NCBI GenBank assembly: GCA_009692205.1
Contig: SHZR01000006.1
Span: 48,811 to 112,810, forward strand
Length of the DNA stretch: 64,000 nt
Source: Gemmatimonadota bacterium
GTDB taxonomy: Bacteria > Gemmatimonadota > Gemmatimonadetes > Longimicrobiales > Gaopeijiaceae
Direction: 5' to 3'
Both the position numbers and the translations under genes were made by a program. Positions 52,918 through 63,429 of the stretch are shown one piece after another. The number at the start of each line of letters is the position of its first letter. Within the stretch, counting starts at the first letter, position 1. Below the pieces are notes generated by a model, which made no database searches, had not been told where the DNA came from, and was given only the letters and a program-made list of their open reading frames with translations.

Positions 52918-54831
52918 CTACCCGGCGCCCCCGAGCGTGAGACTCAGGAAGCGCGCGAAGAAGCCCTGCAACTCCTGTCCGCCCGACCCGAGGACGCCGC
53001 TCTCGGCCAGGGCGAAGAGGTCGCGCTCGCCCTGCACACGGACCAGCGTGTCCCGCGCTCGCTCGCGCCACGCGTCGTACGTCTCGTCGGGTCCGAACAC
53101 CATTTTGTGCAGGTTGATGCACGGAGCCAGCATGTTGAACGCCGCGAAGTACTCCCACCGGAGCCCGCGGAGCGCTTCTTCGGTTTCGACCAGATCCGGC
53201 ACTCCCTGGAGGAGCGAGTGGATGTCTTCGGGGATGACGCCGGCCCTCGCCCTGTGCGCCGCATCAGAAGCGGAACTCCGCGCGAACGCCAAGGCGTCGG
53301 CGTCGGCAGGTCGGCCGACGCGACGGTAGTACTCCTCGAGCGCGTCGCCGCCCATGTTCGCGAGCACCACGCCCATCAGGTTGTCGATGAGCGTCGGCCC
53401 CTGATCCACGAGCAGGAACCCGGTCGAGATGAGGTTCCGCAGGGTCTCCTCGGCGTCCGCCGAGCGTCCCGTCGAGACCTCTACGGAAGCCTTCGCGACC
53501 TGCGCGAGACCTGCGGTCCGGAACTCGGGGAACCGGGGCCAGGGCAGGTCCTGGAACGTCATCGTGTCAGGGAAGGGAAGCGACCAACGGCCGCTCACCA
53601 CGTCCACGAACTCCGCGTGCGCGAGCAGCTGGAATTCCGCGTTCGCGGGGTGTGTGGCCTCCTGACGGAGCGCCGCCTGCTCTTCATCCGTGAACTCCGA
53701 GAGCGGCTGGCTCAGAAGTTCGCGGGCCACGGTCTCGGAGAACGGATCCGGGAAGAAGTCCGGATCTGGGAACCATCCCTGCTCGTAGCGGTTTGTCGGC
53801 CCGCGCTCCCACGCCTCGGGGTCGACGCCGCCCACGAACGCGATGTTCTGGAGTGCCGCGCCCGCGTCCGCGGGGACGATCGCCGCCTCCGGCTCGACGC
53901 GGTAGCGCCGGAGCGCCTCCGCGGCGCCGGCCATCTCCTGAACGGAGAGGAAGGACGGCACGGCGATCTCCGCGAGGATCGGCCCGACCGCGGTCGTCAC
54001 CCCGATCGTCATGGTGGGCACGAACCCGATGAGGAAGAGCGCGACCACGACGGCCGCGCCCGTCCTGAACTGCGCGCCCTCGCCCTTGGTTCCGGATCCG
54101 AGCACCACCGAGTCTCCGGCCGACTCCAGGCGCTCCGACCACGCGATCGACTCTCCGCGCACGCGGTCCGTTCCCTCCTGCGCCTGCCACCCGGTCACGG
54201 CACCGCGCACGGCGCTGTTCTGACGCACGAGCAGGGCGAGACCGGCCACGGTCGCCAGGGCGGTCGGGCCGAGCGTGGCCAGCCAGATGCCGGACGGGGT
54301 CGTGAAGCCTCGCGCCGCCAGGAGGATGGCGAGGCCGAAGCCGACGACCAACCAGAGCGCACCCATCAGCAGAAGCGCGGCCCCCCGCAGGCGAGCCCGC
54401 ACGATGATGGCGAGGTTGTCCGGGTCGAGCGAGCTGAAGTGGCGCTTACCCTGAATGAGGAAGCCCGTATCGTGACGGGAGTCGCAGGCGACCTCGAAGA
54501 TGGTGAGCGTTCCGTAGCCCATGTCGGCGGCCCGGGCCGCAGCCCGCAGGATGCCGAAGCAGAGACCGAACGCGATGACGATCGTCACCGCGCCGATCGC
54601 CGCGATGCTGAGACCTAGCTCCCAGTTGTCCTCGAAGGGTCCCAGGCTCTAGAACGGCTGCTCGACCGCGAGGGCCCAGAGCAACGGGAGGACGAGCACC
54701 AGGCTCCCGATCCAGCTGACGCCGATCACGCGCCAGATGCTCCCCTGCAACCGCTCCAGCCCCGGAGGCGGCCACGAGAGGGGCGGGAGAGACGTCATCG
54801 GGGCGCTACGTGGGGCATCTCGGTCGCTCAT
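52918..54831 (-). pseudogene. large membrane protein of unknown function, interrupted by an amber codon
   Basis: A single frame of 638 codons from ATG 54831 with one internal TAG at 54649-54651 (AVEQPF, stop, SLGPFEDNWELGL); Trp (TGG) would fit. There are five or six membrane helices in the first 210 residues (WIGSLVLVLPLLWALAVE, TIVIAFGLCFGILRAAARA, ALLLMGALWLVVGFGLAILL, TGAAVVVALFLIGFVPTMT), then a long soluble part with no recognised domain. Translation from inside (GTG or ATG near 54588) could still yield a product. Function not known. Confidence 0.6.
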
Positions 54832-54972
54832 CACGTTCTTCCCTGGACGCGGTCTAGGTGCGGCCAAGATAGGGAAAGAACGGCGGAAATGCGCCGGTTT
54901 TCTGGAGTGCTTTGTCACATCGGGAGGGGGTCGCTCGTCCTCAACCACGGGGACGCTCGCTGGGTACCAAGG

Positions 54973-55434
54973 ATGATGATGATGAGATACGCTCTCGCGG
55001 TCGCTGCGCTCATGGGTGTTACCGGATGCACCGATCTAGGCCCCGAATTGACCGACCTCGAGGAGGCGCGGGCCCGGTGGGACGGCGCGCGGCCCTCCTC
55101 CTATGTCTTTGCGGAGGAGCGCCTGTGCTTCTGCGGCCCCGAGTCTCGCGGGCCCGTGCGCGTGCGCGTCCAGGGCACGGTCGCGGTCGAGCGGGTCTAC
55201 GTGGACTCGGGAGATCCCGTGCCGGCGGCCATGGCGGACCAGTTCCCTACGGTGGATGGGCTCTTCGACATCGTGGCCTCGGCGCTCGCGGGCGACGCGC
55301 ACGAGGTTCGCGTGACGTACGACCCGGTGCTCGGGGTGCCGACCGACTTCTGGATCGACTATCTCGAGTTCGCGGCCGACGAAGAGCTCGGGATGAGGGT
55401 GACCGAAGAGGTCGAGGCAGACCCGGGGCCCTGA
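54973..55434 (+). CDS. DUF6174-type lipoprotein
   Basis: About 153 residues. Four Met codons start it; the signal ends ALAVAALMGVTGC (lipobox VTGC). The body matches the DUF6174 pattern: EARARWDGARPSSYVFAEER with a CFC pair, VDSGDPVPAAMADQF, TVDGLFDIVASALAG and VRVTYDPVLGVPTDFWID. Unknown function; exported. It lies directly upstream of the men genes but is probably separate. Confidence 0.75.
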   Translation: MMMMRYALAVAALMGVTGCTDLGPELTDLEEARARWDGARPSSYVFAEERLCFCGPESRGPVRVRVQGTVAVERVYVDSGDPVPAAMADQFPTVDGLFDIVASALAGDAHEVRVTYDPVLGVPTDFWIDYLEFAADEELGMRVTEEVEADPGP

Positions 55435-55557
55435 CCTTCAGGAACGCCCGCGGGCCCCTATATTGGCGGGCCCGTGCCGCCCCGTGCGGTGCCACGCGAG
55501 CGTACATCCCGAGGATGCCCTCTGAGCCCACACCCTGACAGGTCCCGTCTTGCGACG

Positions 55558-56937
55558 GTGACCATCCCTGCACCCGACCTGCGGCCCGAGGCGTTCCTGC
55601 GCCACGCCGAGGGCGAGGAGCGGGGCTTCTGGGCCCGTGGGGACCGGTGGGTCGCGCATCGCGGCGTGGTGGCCGAGCTGCGCGGGGGCGACCGGTCCGT
55701 GGATCGGTTCGAGGAGGTCGCGTCCGCCGCGCGCGAATTCGCGCGAGACCCCTTCGTGCCCGAGGGAACCGCGCGCTCGCCGCGCCTCCGCTACTACGGG
55801 GGGTTCTCGTTCCGACCCGATCACGTGGCCGAGGGCGTCTGGTCCGATTTCCCGGCCTGGCTCTTCCACGTGCCCGTCTTCGAACTCGAGGGGGAGGGGT
55901 CGGGGGACGCATGGCTCCGCGTCCGCGCGTTGGTCGATGTCGGCGCGGGGCAGGATGTCTTCGTGCGACTTCGCCACCGCGCCGAGGCGCTGCGAGCGGA
56001 GCTCACCTCCGCGGGTGAGGGATCGATGCGCCCGCGCGCGGCCGTGCGCGGGCGTGGCGCTGCGACCGATCGTGCCCGCTGGGAAGACACGGTGCGCAAG
56101 TCGCTCGACGCGATCGAGCGCGGGGTGATCTCCAAGGCGGTGCTCGCCCGGACGCTCGACGTCGAGCTCGAGGAGCCGGTCGATCCCGTGGACGTGGTGG
56201 CCCACCTCTGGAAGGTCAATCGCGGGAGTTACGTGTTCCTCTTCGAGCCGACTCCCGGCGCGACGCTCGTCGGGGCCGCACCGGAGACCGTGGCGACGCT
56301 CAGGGACGGAGTGTTCCACGCGACCGCGGTGGCGGGCTCGATCCGACGAGGGGAGACGACGCGGGAGCAGGCGGAGCTCGCCGCGCGCCTGCTCGCGAGC
56401 GAGAAGGACCGGAACGAGCAGCGCATTGCGCTCGACGACATGGTGGCGCGACTCGGGACCGTGGCGCATCAGATCCGCACGGATCCCCAGCCCCACGTGT
56501 TGACGCTCGACCGCATCCAACACCTGGAGACGGAGATCCGCGCGAGCGTCCCGTCCGAGGTGGGCATCCTCGATCTATTGCGGCTCCTCCACCCGACGCC
56601 GGCCGTGTGCGGGCTGCCCCGCGACTCGGCCATGGCCTTCCTCTCCGCGGAGGAGCCCTTCGAGCGTGGATGGTACGCGGGGCCCGTCGGGCTCTTCGAT
56701 GCGGAGGGCAACGGGATCTTCGTGCCGGCGCTCCGCATGGGCGTCTCGACCGGCTCGGGGTGGCGGCTGTTCGCGGGCGCGGGGATCGTCGACGGGTCTG
56801 TGCCCGCATCGGAGTGGGAAGAGACGGCGATCAAGTTCGAGCCGATGCTGGAGGCGCTCGCGGCGAGTGGCGCCGAGGTCGCGCACGCCGGTGATGCGGG
56901 CGTAGGTCGGGCGGGGCCGCCGCGCGCGGGCGCATGA
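55558..56937 (+). CDS. menF: menaquinone-specific isochorismate synthase
   Basis: Converts chorismate to isochorismate. About 459 residues of the chorismate-utilising family: VISKAVLARTLDVELEE (base lysine), YVFLFEPTPGATLVGAAPE (catalytic Glu), VAGSIRRGETTREQAELA, HPTPAVCGLPRDSA, ERGWYAGPVGLFD and RLFAGAGIVDGSVPASEWEE. Start is uncertain; GTG 55558 is used, with GTG 55474 as an alternative. Its stop overlaps the menD ATG, and it leads the men operon. Confidence 0.88.
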   Translation: MTIPAPDLRPEAFLRHAEGEERGFWARGDRWVAHRGVVAELRGGDRSVDRFEEVASAAREFARDPFVPEGTARSPRLRYYGGFSFRPDHVAEGVWSDFPAWLFHVPVFELEGEGSGDAWLRVRALVDVGAGQDVFVRLRHRAEALRAELTSAGEGSMRPRAAVRGRGAATDRARWEDTVRKSLDAIERGVISKAVLARTLDVELEEPVDPVDVVAHLWKVNRGSYVFLFEPTPGATLVGAAPETVATLRDGVFHATAVAGSIRRGETTREQAELAARLLASEKDRNEQRIALDDMVARLGTVAHQIRTDPQPHVLTLDRIQHLETEIRASVPSEVGILDLLRLLHPTPAVCGLPRDSAMAFLSAEEPFERGWYAGPVGLFDAEGNGIFVPALRMGVSTGSGWRLFAGAGIVDGSVPASEWEETAIKFEPMLEALAASGAEVAHAGDAGVGRAGPPRAGA

Positions 56938-58727
56938 GCGGCGGGGCAGCGAACACCGCCTGGGCTCGCGCGTTCGTCGATGAACTGGCGCGGGCGGGCG
57001 TGCGCGAGGTGGTGCTTGCCCCGGGTTCGCGTTCGACCCCACTGGTGATGGCATTCGCGGCGGATGGACGTTTCCGCCCGAGGGTCCATCTCGACGAGCG
57101 CTCGGCCGCCTTCTTCGCGCTGGGGGTGGGCAAGGCGAGTGGAATGCCTGCCGTCGTCCTCACGACCTCCGGCACGGCGGCGGCCAACGTCTACCCGGCG
57201 GTGATCGAGGCCGCGGCCGCTGAGGTGCCTCTCCTGGTCGTGACCGCGGATCGGCCGCCGCGTCTCCGCGGGGCCGACGCGAACCAGACGATCGACCAGG
57301 TTCGCATGTTCGGCGGATACGTGCGCGAGTTCTTCGACGTCCCCGAGCCGGTGCTGGACGGTCCCGCGCTCCGGCATCTGCGCGCCTTGGCCGGCCGAGC
57401 GGTCGCCTCGGCCACGGGGAATCCTGCCGGGCCGGTGCACGTGAACTTCCCGTTCGACAAGCCTCTCGAGCCCATCGACGTTCCGGAGGCCTTCGCGAGC
57501 GCGCATCCGCTCGCCGCCCGCGGACGTCCCGGCGGCGCGCCCTTCGTGGACGTCTCGCATGCGCGCGCCCAGCCGTCGATCCCCGAGCTGGAGACACTGA
57601 GGGAAGACATCGCCTCGCGGGAAGGCATCATCGTCGTGGGGCCGTGCACGGATCCCGCGAGGGTCGGTCCCGCGGTGCGGGAATTCGCGGCGAGCACGGG
57701 GTTCCCGGTCCTCGCAGACCCGCTCTCGGGGGCGCGGTTCGGCCCCGCAGCGGGCGCGTACTGCGTGGCCGGCTACGACCTGTTCCTGCGCGATTCCGCC
57801 GCGGTCGAGCGCCTCCGCCCCAGCGTGATCGTGCGGGTGGGCGCGTCACCCACGTCGGCTTCGCTGCAGTCTTGGATGCTCCACCACGACGGCGTGCCCC
57901 ACGTGGTCATCGACGCCGGGGGGCGCTGGAAGGACCACGCTGCGACCGCCACGCGCTACGTGCACGCGGATCCAGCGGACACACTGCGCGCTCTTGCCGC
58001 GCGAGCGACGCATACGGCCTCGCCGGAGTGGGGCGAGCTCTGGAGAAGCGTGGAGTCCGCGGCGCTCGAAGCCCTCTCAGCCATGCGAGGGGATCTGATC
58101 GAGGGCGACGTCTGGGGCGCCGTGCTCGCGTCGCTGTCCAAGGGAAGCACGCTGTTCGTGTCCAACTCGATGCCGGTGCGCGACCTAGACGCGCTCGCAC
58201 TGCCGCGCGAGGAGGGCCTGGAGGTGATGGCGAACCGCGGCGCGAGCGGCATCGACGGAATCGTCTCGACCGCGTGTGGCGTGGCGTCGCAGCGGAATGG
58301 CCCGACCGTCTGCGTGCTCGGCGATCTGGCCCTGTTCCACGACCAGAACGGCTTGCTGTGGAGCCGCGAAGAGGACGCCGCGGTGAAGTTCGTGCTGATC
58401 GACAACGACGGCGGCGGCATCTTCCACGCCTTGCCGGTCGCCGCGCACGAGCCCCAGTTCACAAGGTATTTTGCGACGCCGCACGGGCTCGATTTTCGGC
58501 ACGCCGCCGAGTTGCATGGCCTCGAGGTGGAGGACGTAGCCGTCGCCGATCTCGCCGAGTTGCTCGAGAAGGCGATCGCCGCCGAGGGCACCAAGATCCT
58601 GCGTGTCCGTAGTGAGCGCTCGGCGAGCCACCAGCGCCGCGTGGATCTCGTACAGGCGGTATCACGTAGCGTGCGCCAGGCGCTCGAGCAGCCCCAGACC
58701 GTCCCGACGGAGACCCCCGCGCGATGA
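56934..58727 (+). CDS. menD: SEPHCHC synthase (2-oxoglutarate decarboxylase)
   Basis: 597 residues. Thiamine-diphosphate enzyme adding succinic semialdehyde to isochorismate. [88 protein letters not shown], and the ThDP/Mg motif [11 protein letters not shown] through [15 protein letters not shown] are all typical. ATG 56934 overlaps the menF stop and the end overlaps menB (ATGA). Confidence 0.95.
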   Translation: MSGGAANTAWARAFVDELARAGVREVVLAPGSRSTPLVMAFAADGRFRPRVHLDERSAAFFALGVGKASGMPAVVLTTSGTAAANVYPAVIEAAAAEVPLLVVTADRPPRLRGADANQTIDQVRMFGGYVREFFDVPEPVLDGPALRHLRALAGRAVASATGNPAGPVHVNFPFDKPLEPIDVPEAFASAHPLAARGRPGGAPFVDVSHARAQPSIPELETLREDIASREGIIVVGPCTDPARVGPAVREFAASTGFPVLADPLSGARFGPAAGAYCVAGYDLFLRDSAAVERLRPSVIVRVGASPTSASLQSWMLHHDGVPHVVIDAGGRWKDHAATATRYVHADPADTLRALAARATHTASPEWGELWRSVESAALEALSAMRGDLIEGDVWGAVLASLSKGSTLFVSNSMPVRDLDALALPREEGLEVMANRGASGIDGIVSTACGVASQRNGPTVCVLGDLALFHDQNGLLWSREEDAAVKFVLIDNDGGGIFHALPVAAHEPQFTRYFATPHGLDFRHAAELHGLEVEDVAVADLAELLEKAIAAEGTKILRVRSERSASHQRRVDLVQAVSRSVRQALEQPQTVPTETPAR

Positions 58728-59563
58728 CGAAGCCCGACTGGAAGAAAGTGAAGGCGTACCAGGACATCACCTACCACAAATGTGACGGTGTGGCGCGCAT
58801 CGCATTCAACCGTCCCGAGGTCCGCAACGCGTTCCGTCCGGATACGCTGCTCGAGATGATCGAGGCGTTCCGGAACGCGGGGGAGGACACGGAGGTCGGC
58901 GTGGTGCTGCTCACCGGCAACGGTCCTTCGAAGGACGGGAAGTGGGCGTTCTGCTCGGGCGGTGACCAGAAGGTCCGCGGCGACTCCGGATACGTCGGCG
59001 CGAGCGGGGTGCCGCGCCTGAACGTGCTCGAGCTGCAGCGCTACATGCGCTCGATGCCGAAGCCCGTGATCGCTCTGGTGGCGGGCTACGCCATCGGTGG
59101 GGGCCACGTGCTCCACGTGGTGTCTGACCTCACGATCGCGGCCGAGAACGCCGTCTTCGGACAGACGGGCCCGATCGTCGGCTCGTTCGACGGCGGCTTC
59201 GGAGCGTCCTATCTCGCGCGCAGCGTCGGCCAGAAACGCGCCCGGGAGATCTGGTACCTCTGCCGCCAGTACTCGGCCGCCGAGGCGTACGAGATGGGGC
59301 TGGTCAACAAGGTCGTGCCGTTGGATCGACTCGAGGCCGAGGGATGGGAGTGGGCCCAGGAGATCCTGGACAAGAGCCCGCTCGCGATCCGGCTGCTCAA
59401 GAGCGCGTTCAACGCGGACCTCGACGGGCAGGCGGGCCTACAGGAGCTGGCCGGCAACGCGACGCTCCTCTTCTATATGACCGAGCAAGGACAAGAGGGG
59501 AGGAACGCGTATGTGGAGAAGAGGCCACCCGACTTCCGGAAGTACCCGTGGCTCCCGTGGTGA
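58724..59563 (+). CDS. menB: 1,4-dihydroxy-2-naphthoyl-CoA synthase
   Basis: 279 residues of the crotonase fold. Ring closure of O-succinylbenzoyl-Co[75 protein letters not shown] and the C-terminal [16 protein letters not shown] are hallmark MenB text. The QTG motif matches the bicarbonate-using class. ATG 58724 overlaps menD. Confidence 0.95.
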   Translation: MTKPDWKKVKAYQDITYHKCDGVARIAFNRPEVRNAFRPDTLLEMIEAFRNAGEDTEVGVVLLTGNGPSKDGKWAFCSGGDQKVRGDSGYVGASGVPRLNVLELQRYMRSMPKPVIALVAGYAIGGGHVLHVVSDLTIAAENAVFGQTGPIVGSFDGGFGASYLARSVGQKRAREIWYLCRQYSAAEAYEMGLVNKVVPLDRLEAEGWEWAQEILDKSPLAIRLLKSAFNADLDGQAGLQELAGNATLLFYMTEQGQEGRNAYVEKRPPDFRKYPWLPW

Positions 59564-59573
59564 GGGCGGTCCG

Positions 59574-60236
59574 GTGAGGCGCGCGCTTCGGACCGGCACG
59601 CTCGCGCTTGCCGTCGCGGTCATGGGCGTGGCCGCCTGCGGGCCGAACGCCGCGCTCTGGGCTCCGACCCCCGAGATGCTCGCCGTCCCTGCTCCCGACT
59701 CCTTCCTGGTCGAGGTCGAGACCAGCGAGGGCACCTTCGACATGACGATGCACCGCGCGTGGTCCCCGCTCGGGGTCGACCGCATGCACCACCTGATGCG
59801 GAACGATTTCTACGCCGGGGCTCGCTTCTATCGCGTCGCGAGCGGGTTCGTGGCGCAGTGGGGCTTCTCCGGCGACCCCGCGCTCGACTCCCTCTGGGAA
59901 GGCCTGCCGATCGCCGACGAGCCGGTGGTGGAGAGCAACCTGCAGGGCGTCGTGAGCTTCGCGCGCGGGGGGGCGGAGTCGCGCTCCTATACGCTCTTCC
60001 TGAACCTGGTCGACAACCAGCGCTTGGACGAAGCCGCCGCAGGAGGAGTGGTGGGATATCCACCGATCGGTCGCGTCGTGCGCGGCCTGGACGTGATCGA
60101 CGGGTTCTACCCCGGCTATACGGACGATCCGCCGGACCAGGACTCGATCACCCAGCAGGGCAACGAGTACCTGCGTCGCCGCTACCCGCAGCTCGATTCG
60201 ATCGTCACGACGCGTATCATCTACGAGTGGCGATAG
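59574..60236 (+). CDS. cyclophilin-type peptidyl-prolyl isomerase lipoprotein
   Basis: About 220 residues. Lipoprotein signal LALAVAVMGVAACGPN (lipobox VAAC), then a cyclophilin: EVETSEGTFDMTMHRAWSPL, GARFYRVASGFVAQWGF (the usual HR is YR) and YTLFLNLVDNQRLD. It sits 10 bases after menB and overlaps menA by 10, so it is inside the men operon; a link to menaquinone is not obvious. Start GTG 59574. Confidence 0.85.
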   Translation: MRRALRTGTLALAVAVMGVAACGPNAALWAPTPEMLAVPAPDSFLVEVETSEGTFDMTMHRAWSPLGVDRMHHLMRNDFYAGARFYRVASGFVAQWGFSGDPALDSLWEGLPIADEPVVESNLQGVVSFARGGAESRSYTLFLNLVDNQRLDEAAAGGVVGYPPIGRVVRGLDVIDGFYPGYTDDPPDQDSITQQGNEYLRRRYPQLDSIVTTRIIYEWR

Positions 60237-61114
60237 GCTCCCTCCGCGTCTGGATCCTCGCGGCGCGGCCGAAGACGCTCACCGCCGCGGTCGCTCCGGT
60301 GCTGGTGGGCACGGGGCTCGCGGCGCACGACGGTAGGCTCGCGGCGCTGCCCGCCGTGGCGGCTCTCCTGGGCGCGATCCTCATCCAGATCGCGACCAAC
60401 CTGGCGAACGACTACTACGACTTCGTGCGCGGCGGCGATACGCATGACCGCATCGGGCCCGTGCGCGTGACGCAGGCGGGGCTGATCGCGCCCGAGGCCG
60501 TTCGACGCGCGATGATTCTCGTGCTCGTTGCGGCGCTCATCCCCGGCGCGTACCTGGTCTCGGTCGGCGGCTGGCCGATCCTCGCGATCGGGCTCGCATC
60601 GCTCGCGTGCGCGGTGCTCTACACGGGCGGCCCCTATCCGCTGGCGTATCACGGTCTCGGCGACGTGTTCGTGTTCGTCTTCTTCGGCCTGATCGCGGTG
60701 GGCGGCACGTACTGGGTGCAGGCCCTCGCCTGGCCGGCCGGCGCCGTCCTCGCCGGGGCGGGGCTCGGCGCGCTGAGCACCGCGCTGCTGGTGGTGAACA
60801 ACCTGCGCGACATCACGACCGACGCGGTCGCGGGGAAGCGCACGCTCGCGGTCCGGCTCGGACCCATCGGCACGAAGGTCGAGTACGGCCTGCTGCTCGT
60901 GCTCGCCGCGGTTGTTCCGGTGGTCGGGGTCAGCGCGCTCGGGTGGCCTGTGGCGGCGCTGGCCGCACTGGTCGTCGCGCCCCTCTGCTGGGCGCCCGCG
61001 CGGGCCGTCGCGACGCATGTCGATCCGCGCGAGTTGCTGCCCGCGCTAGGTGCAACCGCTCGCGTCGTCGCCATCTACGGCGCGTTGCTTGCCGCGGGGC
61101 TCGCCTTCGGATGA
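60227..61114 (+). CDS. menA: 1,4-dihydroxy-2-naphthoate prenyltransferase
   Basis: 295 residues, integral membrane UbiA-family enzyme that adds the isoprenoid tail. First Asp-rich motif NLANDYYDFVRGGDTHD, MenA-specific RIGPVRVTQAGLI, second motif NNLRDITTDAVAGKRTLAVR, with about eight to nine membrane helices. The start is GTG 60227, inside the end of the isomerase gene; the TGA overlaps the menE ATG. Confidence 0.93.
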   Translation: MAIGSLRVWILAARPKTLTAAVAPVLVGTGLAAHDGRLAALPAVAALLGAILIQIATNLANDYYDFVRGGDTHDRIGPVRVTQAGLIAPEAVRRAMILVLVAALIPGAYLVSVGGWPILAIGLASLACAVLYTGGPYPLAYHGLGDVFVFVFFGLIAVGGTYWVQALAWPAGAVLAGAGLGALSTALLVVNNLRDITTDAVAGKRTLAVRLGPIGTKVEYGLLLVLAAVVPVVGVSALGWPVAALAALVVAPLCWAPARAVATHVDPRELLPALGATARVVAIYGALLAAGLAFG

Positions 61115-62442
61115 CCGTGGTCGACCCACTTCGTGAGGGGCGCGGCGACCCCCAGGCGGTCGCGCTCATTGGGCCGGAGCGGGTGTGGACGTACGGCGAC
61201 CTCGATCGTGCGGTCGACCCGCGCGCGGACGCGCTCCGGGGCAGTGGGCGCAGGGCCGGTCAGGTGGTACCGCTGGTGGTCGACGCAGATGCGGACTGCG
61301 TGATCGGGCTGCTCGCGCTGTGGCGGATCGGCGCGACGCCCGCACCGCTCAACGCCAAGCTGACCGAGCCTGAGCGGGAGGCCGCGCGCGCGACACTGGA
61401 GCACGCGCCGGTGGGGGCCCAGGCGATCCTGTGGACGTCGGGTACCGCGGGGCGGCCGCGTGGCGTCGTGATCTCCTCCGACGCGTTGCGAGCGAGTGCC
61501 CACGGCGCGGCCGAGCGCCTGGGCCTCGGCACCCACGACGTCTGGCTGGCGTCGCTCTCTCCAGCCCACATCGGCGGCCTCGCGCTCATCACTCGCGCGT
61601 TGCTGCTGGGAAGCTCGCTGGTCGCGGTGGGTCCGTTCGACGCGGCGCGAACCTGGGGGCTCGTTCATGGACGCGGGCTACCTGCGGGCGTCGCTGCTCC
61701 GGTGACGCACGTCTCGCTCGTGCCCACGCAGCTCCTCCGCCTCCTCGACGTGTCGGGCGGGGAGTCGCCGCCCCCGTCGTTCCGCTGCGCGCTCGTCGGC
61801 GGGGCTGGGACGCCGAGCGACCTGCTCGCGAGAGCGCTCGCGACGGGCTGGCCCGTGGCGCTCACGTACGGCCTCACCGAGGCGACCTCACAGGTCGCGA
61901 CCGCGTCACCCGAGCAGACGAGGCTCAAGCCGGGCTCGGTGGGGCGGCGGCTCGCGGGGGTGTCGGTTCGGATCGGCGAGGACGACGAGATCCTCGTGCG
62001 TGGAGCGACCCTGGCCTCCGGGTACGTAGGCCAGGGCGTCGGCCCGATGGTGGACGCGGAGGGCTGGCATCCCACGGGGGACATGGGCCGCCTCGATGCG
62101 GAGGGAGACCTGTGGGTGATCGGCCGACGCGCCGATCGCATCGTCAGCGGAGGCGTCACCATTGACGCGGTCGAGGTCGAGGAGGCGCTCCGCTCCCACG
62201 CCGCGGTGGCCGACGCCTGCGTCGTCGGCCTGGCGGACCCGGAGTGGGGGGAGCGCGTCGCGGCCTGGATCGAGCCGGCCGGCGGGGCGCCCGACCTGAA
62301 GGCGCTCGACGCCTACCTCAGGGCGCGCCTCGCAGCGCCCAAGCTTCCGCGGCGCTACCACGTGCAGCCGCACCTTCCGCGCAACGCAAACGGGAAGGTG
62401 GATCGGGCGGCGGTCAGGGAGGTCCTCAGCCGCTCGGGGTGA
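61111..62442 (+). CDS. menE: O-succinylbenzoate-CoA ligase
   Basis: 443 residues, ANL ligase that makes OSB-CoA for MenB. ILWTSGTAGRPRGVVIS (P-loop), ALVGGAGTPSDLLARA, TYGLTEATSQVATASPE, HPTGDMGRLDAEGDLWVIGR, and the catalytic Lys in PRNANGKVDR. The short N-terminal domain is typical of MenE. Last gene of the men operon (ATGA overlap with menA). Confidence 0.93.
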   Translation: MTVVDPLREGRGDPQAVALIGPERVWTYGDLDRAVDPRADALRGSGRRAGQVVPLVVDADADCVIGLLALWRIGATPAPLNAKLTEPEREAARATLEHAPVGAQAILWTSGTAGRPRGVVISSDALRASAHGAAERLGLGTHDVWLASLSPAHIGGLALITRALLLGSSLVAVGPFDAARTWGLVHGRGLPAGVAAPVTHVSLVPTQLLRLLDVSGGESPPPSFRCALVGGAGTPSDLLARALATGWPVALTYGLTEATSQVATASPEQTRLKPGSVGRRLAGVSVRIGEDDEILVRGATLASGYVGQGVGPMVDAEGWHPTGDMGRLDAEGDLWVIGRRADRIVSGGVTIDAVEVEEALRSHAAVADACVVGLADPEWGERVAAWIEPAGGAPDLKALDAYLRARLAAPKLPRRYHVQPHLPRNANGKVDRAAVREVLSRSG

Positions 62443-62538
62443 TCGCGGGGCGGCGCGGCGCCGCTGCCCGTCTCGCCGCAGGGCCTGGGGCCCGACGGTA
62501 GCCGCGGATCCTCGGTCGCCGCCGTCGGTACCGCAGGG

Positions 62539-63429
62539 ATGTCGCATGCAGCGCGTCGGCTCCACGCCCCAGTGTTGGCACTCCTTGCCTGCGGGCTCGC
62601 CCTCCCCGCGCACGCTCAGACGAAGCACGCGGTCTTCGTCGGCATCAACGACTACATCGAGTTCGAGGACGAGGCGGGCGGAGATCTCCTCGGCGCCGAG
62701 CGGGATGCCCGCGTCATGAGGGAGGTCCTCGTCGAGCGCTGGGATCTCGATCCCGCGAATACACTCACGCTCCTCGGGCGGGAGGCGACGAAGGAGGCCA
62801 TCCACCAGGCGATCACGACCTGGCTCGCGGGACGCGCAGAGCCCGGTGACCTGGCGATCTTCTACTTCGCGGGGCACGGGTCCCAGGTGTACGACCTCGA
62901 CGGCGACGAGCCGAACGGGCTCGACGAAACCCTGGCTCCCGCCGACGTGCTTCCGGTGTCGAGCGAGAACGACATCCGGGACGACGAGTTCCGCGCGTGG
63001 CTGTCGACGATCCGCACGGAGGTCGTGGTCATCCTGGATAGTTGCCACTCGGGCACGGCGTCTCGCTCCGGCGGCATGCGCACGCGTTCGCTGGACCGCG
63101 CCCCGCCACCCGAGGGAGGGAGGGAGCCGGCGGTCATCCGCCAGCGCTACGATCCCGAGACGATGGCCGACGCGACGACGAGCATCTTGGAGCTCGCCGC
63201 CGCAGCCCCGAACCAGTCGGCGCTCGAGGGGCCGCTCGACGGAATCGACGCCCAGAGTGGCGAGCACGGCGGTGTGTTCACGCGCTACCTCGTGGCGGCG
63301 CTACGCGAGGCGTCGCCGTCCGCGACCTACGAGGAGGTGCTTCGCGAAGTCGCCGAGCAGCTGGAGTACGAGGAGCTCGGTCAGATTCCGCAGATCACCG
63401 GGCAGGGTGCGAAGGCGCTCTTTCGCTAG
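62539..63429 (+). CDS. exported caspase-like (C14, metacaspase-type) peptidase
   Basis: 296 residues with a signal peptide (LALLACGLALPAHAQ). The caspase p20 fold opens KHAVFVGINDYIEFED and carries the catalytic pair His113 (IFYFAGHGSQV) and Cys169 (VVILDSCHSGTA). A p10-like end (GGVFTRYLVAALREA) follows. Metacaspases cut after Arg or Lys; an exported one may act on envelope proteins. Its stop overlaps the stop of the convergent membrane-protein gene by 4 bases. Confidence 0.87.
   Translation: MSHAARRLHAPVLALLACGLALPAHAQTKHAVFVGINDYIEFEDEAGGDLLGAERDARVMREVLVERWDLDPANTLTLLGREATKEAIHQAITTWLAGRAEPGDLAIFYFAGHGSQVYDLDGDEPNGLDETLAPADVLPVSSENDIRDDEFRAWLSTIRTEVVVILDSCHSGTASRSGGMRTRSLDRAPPPEGGREPAVIRQRYDPETMADATTSILELAAAAPNQSALEGPLDGIDAQSGEHGGVFTRYLVAALREASPSATYEEVLREVAEQLEYEELGQIPQITGQGAKALFR

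Noticed and set aside
29087..54651. Programmed amber read-through or recoded TAG
   Set aside because: TAG is the normal stop of several intact genes here (for example the methyltransferase at 2097 and cysH at 28420), so general recoding is unlikely.
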